Source of the DNA: Faecalibacterium sp. UBA1819
Lineage (GTDB): Bacteria > Bacillota > Clostridia > Oscillospirales > Ruminococcaceae
Assembly (NCBI GenBank): GCA_002315015.1
Contig: DCEX01000032.1
Coordinates: 98,357 to 116,186 of the forward strand
Reading direction: 5' to 3'
Length of the DNA stretch: 17,830 bases
Made by a program: the position numbers and the translations under genes. A model generated the notes under the pieces. The model did not search any database and was not told the DNA's origin. It saw only the letters and a program-made list of their open reading frames with translations. Positions 15,449 through 17,830 of the stretch are shown piece after piece (positions within the stretch are counted from its first letter, which is position 1; the number at the start of each line of letters is the position of its first letter).

Positions 15449-15787
15449 ATGAGAACAAAAGGGTTAACGAAAGAAGTCATTGTTGAACAAGCGATAGCGT
15501 ATATCCAAGACACCGGACAGGCAGTAGTATCTCTGCATGAGGTTGCACGTCGACTGGGTGTAAAAGCCCCATCGCTTTACAACCACATTAAAAATACAAA
15601 AGAATTGCAGTATGAGATTGTCCAATATGCAATTGAACAGTTTGCTGCGAACCAAAAAGCAGCGACGCAGGACAAAAAAGGCGATGAGGCTATCCGCGCT
15701 TTTGCCCAAGCATATTATACGTTTGCCACGGAGAACAAGGGGCTTTATCGAATGATTATGTCCATTCCCTTATGGATGGGCGATTGA
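15449..15787 (+). pseudogene. TetR/AcrR-family regulator, truncated at the 3' end
   Basis: 112 residues remain of a protein normally about 180-200. The N-terminal DNA-binding domain is complete: VIVEQAIAYIQDTG is helix 1 and VSLHEVARRLGVKAPSLYNHIKNTKEL is the TetR helix-turn-helix. The ligand/dimerisation domain begins (AIRAFAQAYYTFATENKGLYRMIMSIPL, like the WHG-type C-terminal domain) and then stops. From about 15770 the DNA codes in another frame for the end of an unrelated TnpV protein, so the truncation comes from a recombination junction rather than a point frameshift. GGAGG 7 nt upstream supports ATG 15449. Two palindromic operators directly upstream point to past autoregulation. The short product may still bind DNA poorly or not at all. 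Confidence 0.78.
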
Positions 15788-15975
15788 ATGAGTATTTGCA
15801 TGAGGTTGATATACAATGTTATGAGAGATTAGAGCTTCTTGTAGAGCAGATGAAAGCCGGAACAGGGATTACGGAAGAATTAAAAGCTACCGACCAGATG
15901 AAGTGGGTAGGACTGATGAATAATGTGAGAAGTTCAGCAGAGGAAATCGTATTAAAAGAGTTGATATATGTGTAG
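15770..15975 (+). pseudogene. TnpV-like transposon protein, 3' remnant
   Basis: About 67 codons ending with TAG, beginning around MDGRLNEYLHEVD and continuing YERLELLVEQM, GITEELKA, MKWVGLMNNVRSSAEEIV and LKELIYV. This matches the C-terminal half of TnpV (a protein of about 120 residues carried by clostridial transposons of the Tn4451 kind and many integrative elements), whose typical pattern is GKLN-YL--ID ... E-LV-QM ... GVTE-LKA ... W---MNNIR--A-EIV--ELIY. The N-terminal half is missing, replaced by the truncated tetR in a different frame. It marks an old mobile-element end and suggests that the AT-rich genes that follow arrived by transfer. The ATG at 15772 has no ribosome binding site. 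Confidence 0.75.
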
Positions 15976-15981
15976 TGTGGG

Positions 15982-16002
15982 TGCGGAGCGTAATGCTCCG
16001 CA
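15982..16002 (+). terminator. Hairpin after the tnpV remnant, possible weak terminator
   Basis: TGCGGAGC (15982-15989) pairs perfectly with GCTCCGCA (15995-16002) around GTAAT, followed by TTCTTAAATTT. A strong stem with an imperfect U tract, located 7 nt after the tnpV stop. Confidence 0.5.
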
Positions 16003-16036
16003 TTCTTAAATTTGGAGTGCAGAATAACTTTTGTTA

Positions 16037-16045
16037 TGATATAAT
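16037..16045 (+). promoter_or_regulatory. Extended -10 promoter before the first CPBP gene
   Basis: TGATATAAT gives a TGn extension and a perfect TATAAT (16040-16045), about 39 nt before the start codon. No good -35 box at the standard distance is seen, which extended -10 promoters tolerate. Confidence 0.6.
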
Positions 16046-16083
16046 CAGTTTCGAAAAGATTTTATTTTATGGTGGTGTAGAAA

Positions 16084-16943
16084 ATGAAAAAAGTAATTCA
16101 TAGCAAACCTATAATAAGTTGTGTATTGGTTTTCCTTGTTTGTTGTATTGCGAGAATTATTGAATATTTTTTAATAAGGACAGACGAAACAATCTTGGCA
16201 GAAAATTTTATACATAAGATTTTCGGAATAGGTGTTTTGTTGCTTGTTTTAATATCCACAAAATTATCATGGAGCCATATAGGCTTTACAAAAATCAATG
16301 TTGCGAAGAATGTATTGAAAGGATTGGCACTTGGGACATCTTGTTTTTTTGTTGCCTATCTTGTAGAGTGCATACTGCTATTTTGTATGAATGGAAATGT
16401 CACAATTTCTGTGTATACAAGTGGTTTCTCATTAAATGGCGAAGCAGTAAAGCAAAATGGTATTATTTTTATTTTGATTTGTATTGCTTTTAATATTATT
16501 AATGTTTGGATGGAAGAAGGAATTTTTCGTGGTCTTTTCATGCATTTGCTTAAAGATAAAATGAGTTTTAATGCTGCAATGTTTTTCATTGCCTTACTAT
16601 TCGGAGTCTGGCATTGGGTTATGCCTATGAGAGATTATCTTGAAGGTAATTCAAGCTTTGGTAATTTATTGGTAATGGGAATTGGATATATTATTTAGCT
16701 GGGATTATGAGCATAAAGTGGTCAATATTATATAAATTAACAGGTTCGTTGTGGATGGGGATAGGAGACCACTTATTCAATAATGTTATTGTAACAAATC
16801 TTCTGCATGTAATATCCAATAATGAAACGGATAGTATGCAGATTGTAAGAATTTTAATAGGGCAGCTGATATCGTTTTTGCTAGTAGTAATTTATTATAA
16901 AAAGAACGAAAGAGTTTCAGAGGATGTTTATGAGTTGGAATAA
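16084..16943 (+). pseudogene. CPBP (CAAX/Abi-type) intramembrane protease, frameshifted
   Basis: Two frames make one protein of about 286 residues. Frame 1 (16084-16698) gives 204 residues with several membrane helices and the CPBP motifs EEGIFRGLF (EExxxR) and FGVWHW. It stops at TAG 16696. The -1 frame then continues AGIMSIKWSILYKLTGSLWMGIGDHLFNN up to 16943, supplying the third metal motif HxxxN. Adding one T in the ATTTAG run (about 16692-16696) restores ...GYIILAGIMS, so a single-base deletion is the simplest cause. CPBP proteins are membrane proteases that process prenylated or bacteriocin-like substrates or confer bacteriocin self-immunity; the substrate here is unknown. GGTGG precedes ATG 16084. 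This could be a real mutation or a sequencing error. The region is clearly AT-rich. Confidence 0.8.
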
Positions 16944-17691
16944 GGCAATTTCATTCTATTTGCTTGGAACGATAGGGCAAATATGGTTGATATGTATTAT
17001 AGTTTTGATATTGCGTAACTTGGGGATGGTTGTGGACTATACGACACCGCTTGGAATGGCTGCAATTGGAATTGGTGGTATTTCATCTGCATTATGGGGA
17101 ACCATTATTGCAGTAAGATATAAAAAGTACAATATATGGAAAATACTAAAAGATTTTTTCACTATAAAACAGAAGCCCAGTAGTTATTTATTTGTTTTTC
17201 TATTCTTGGTCTTGAATTTTTGCTGTGTTGCGTTTGGCGGAAAAATAGTGTTAAAAGCGTGGTATATTCCTATGATTCTTTTTTTAAAAGCAATAATATT
17301 TGGTGGGATTGAAGAAATAGGATGGAGATATGTTTTTCAACCGGTTTTACAGGAACGCTATAGGTATATTGCTTCGACGATAATTACTTTTATCGCTTGG
17401 GGAGTATGGCATTTTTCTTATTTCTACATTGAAGGAACAGTGACACAAGTACAGATATTTGAATTTTTACTTGGATTGTTGACAAATTGTTTTGTTTTGT
17501 CGGCTTTATTTATCAAGACAAATAGTTTGTGGATATGTGTGATGACACATGCATTGATTAATGTTTTCTCGCAATTAGCAATAGACGGAAATCAGTATGT
17601 GTCATATGTTAGTAAAATAGTTATTATAGTTATGGCGATTGTTATATCAAGTAGAGGAAAAAACAAAAAGAGATTGATGTGTAGTTTATGA
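16930..17691 (+). CDS. CPBP-family intramembrane metalloprotease
   Basis: 253 residues with about seven or eight hydrophobic segments. The catalytic motifs are complete: EEIGWRYVFQPVL (EExxxR), WGVWHFSYF (second motif histidine) and THALINVF (HxxxN). The EE-GWRYVF wording is typical of the bacterial Abi/CAAX group associated with bacteriocin immunity or peptide maturation. It ends with a basic SSRGKNKKR tail. ATG 16930 is preferred because AGAGG lies 6 nt upstream; ATG 16924 is too close to it. The start overlaps the upstream CPBP gene by 14 nt, and the stop overlaps the next ATG as ATGA, so it is part of a translationally coupled cassette. No lantibiotic or transporter gene is visible in the window, so an immunity role is only an inference. 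Confidence 0.88.
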   Translation: MSWNKAISFYLLGTIGQIWLICIIVLILRNLGMVVDYTTPLGMAAIGIGGISSALWGTIIAVRYKKYNIWKILKDFFTIKQKPSSYLFVFLFLVLNFCCVAFGGKIVLKAWYIPMILFLKAIIFGGIEEIGWRYVFQPVLQERYRYIASTIITFIAWGVWHFSYFYIEGTVTQVQIFEFLLGLLTNCFVLSALFIKTNSLWICVMTHALINVFSQLAIDGNQYVSYVSKIVIIVMAIVISSRGKNKKRLMCSL

Positions 17692-17830
17692 AAAAATACA
17701 AAATCCATGAATTTATCAAACACAACACCTCTCCCAACCATTGGTTGAGTTTGATAATTCTACTTACAGTTCGTGTACAGGAACGGAAAAAGATTGTAAG
17801 GTTTAGCGTGAAAGACCTGCTAATAAAAGT
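17688..17830 (+). CDS. Unrecognised ORF running off the window end
   Basis: An ATG overlapping the previous TGA (ATGA) opens a frame with no stop for 47 codons to the window end. It begins MKKYKIHEFIKHN and continues through a short hydrophobic LSLIILL to a basic RVQERKKIVRFSVKD. The coupled start favours a real gene, but the frame crosses an inverted repeat (17713-17757), and no family is recognisable. It may be the start of a third cassette gene or chance. Confidence 0.35.
   Translation, partial: MKKYKIHEFIKHNTSPNHWLSLIILLTVRVQERKKIVRFSVKDLLIK
17713..17757. repeat. Nested inverted repeat near the window end
   Basis: TTATCAAACACAA (17713-17725) pairs with TTGAGTTTGATAA (17745-17757) with one mismatch. 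Inside it CAACCA-T-TGGTTG is a perfect palindrome (17735-17747) sharing the TTG of the outer right arm. It could be a mobile-element end, a regulator site or a transcript hairpin; no poly-T tail follows, so it is not a typical terminator. Confidence 0.5.

Noticed and set aside
15449..15975. One full-length TetR gene broken by a single-base frameshift near 15775
   Set aside because: The second frame does not resemble a TetR C-terminal domain; it matches the TnpV C-terminus pattern (MNNVRSSAEEIV, ELIYV), so a gene junction explains it better.
1..17830. CRISPR arrays, tRNA or rRNA genes
   Set aside because: No regularly spaced repeats, no tRNA-like cloverleaf and no rRNA sequence were seen on reading through either strand.

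Overview
The window reads as chromosome from a low-to-mid GC Gram-positive anaerobe of the class Clostridia, probably a gut Oscillospiraceae/Ruminococcaceae relative. This rests on the gene order hprK, PHP phosphatase, murB, rapZ, whiA, dnaE, pfkA, on the presence of both an ATP-type and a pyrophosphate-type phosphofructokinase, and on strong GGAGG-like ribosome binding sites. The species cannot be named from sequence alone.

Positions 1-8226 are a tightly packed plus-strand housekeeping cluster: the end of hprK, a YcdX-like PHP phosphatase, murB, rapZ, whiA and dnaE, with rapZ/whiA and whiA/dnaE overlapping. The main surprise is in dnaE. Its reading frame is interrupted at 5589-6390 by an 802-nt group II intron with no reverse-transcriptase ORF. 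The intron lies directly after the codon for the third catalytic aspartate of the polymerase. Removing it restores a 1162-residue DnaE with a perfect junction (LLKMD/FLGLRTL). Domain V, a domain VI bulged adenosine and candidate EBS1/IBS1 and EBS2/IBS2 pairings can all be read from the sequence.

Positions 8227-15340 hold separate transcription units, most with a visible promoter or terminator: pfkA (ATP-dependent); two small minus-strand genes (a YjdJ-type acetyltransferase and an unknown 106-residue protein); a PPi-dependent phosphofructokinase with a hairpin in its leader; a cytoplasmic GH3 beta-glucosidase; and an S66 (MccF/LD-carboxypeptidase-like) serine peptidase. Together with the HPr kinase, which senses fructose-1,6-bisphosphate, the region is rich in control of glycolytic flux and wall-related functions.

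From about 15340 to the end the DNA becomes AT-rich and looks like an accessory, decaying insertion. A TetR-family regulator with two tandem perfect palindromic operators is cut off after its DNA-binding half and runs into the 3' remnant of a tnpV gene, a clostridial transposon gene. Next come two CPBP (CAAX-protease-like) membrane proteins, the first broken by a one-base frameshift, then an ORF that runs off the window and contains a nested inverted repeat.
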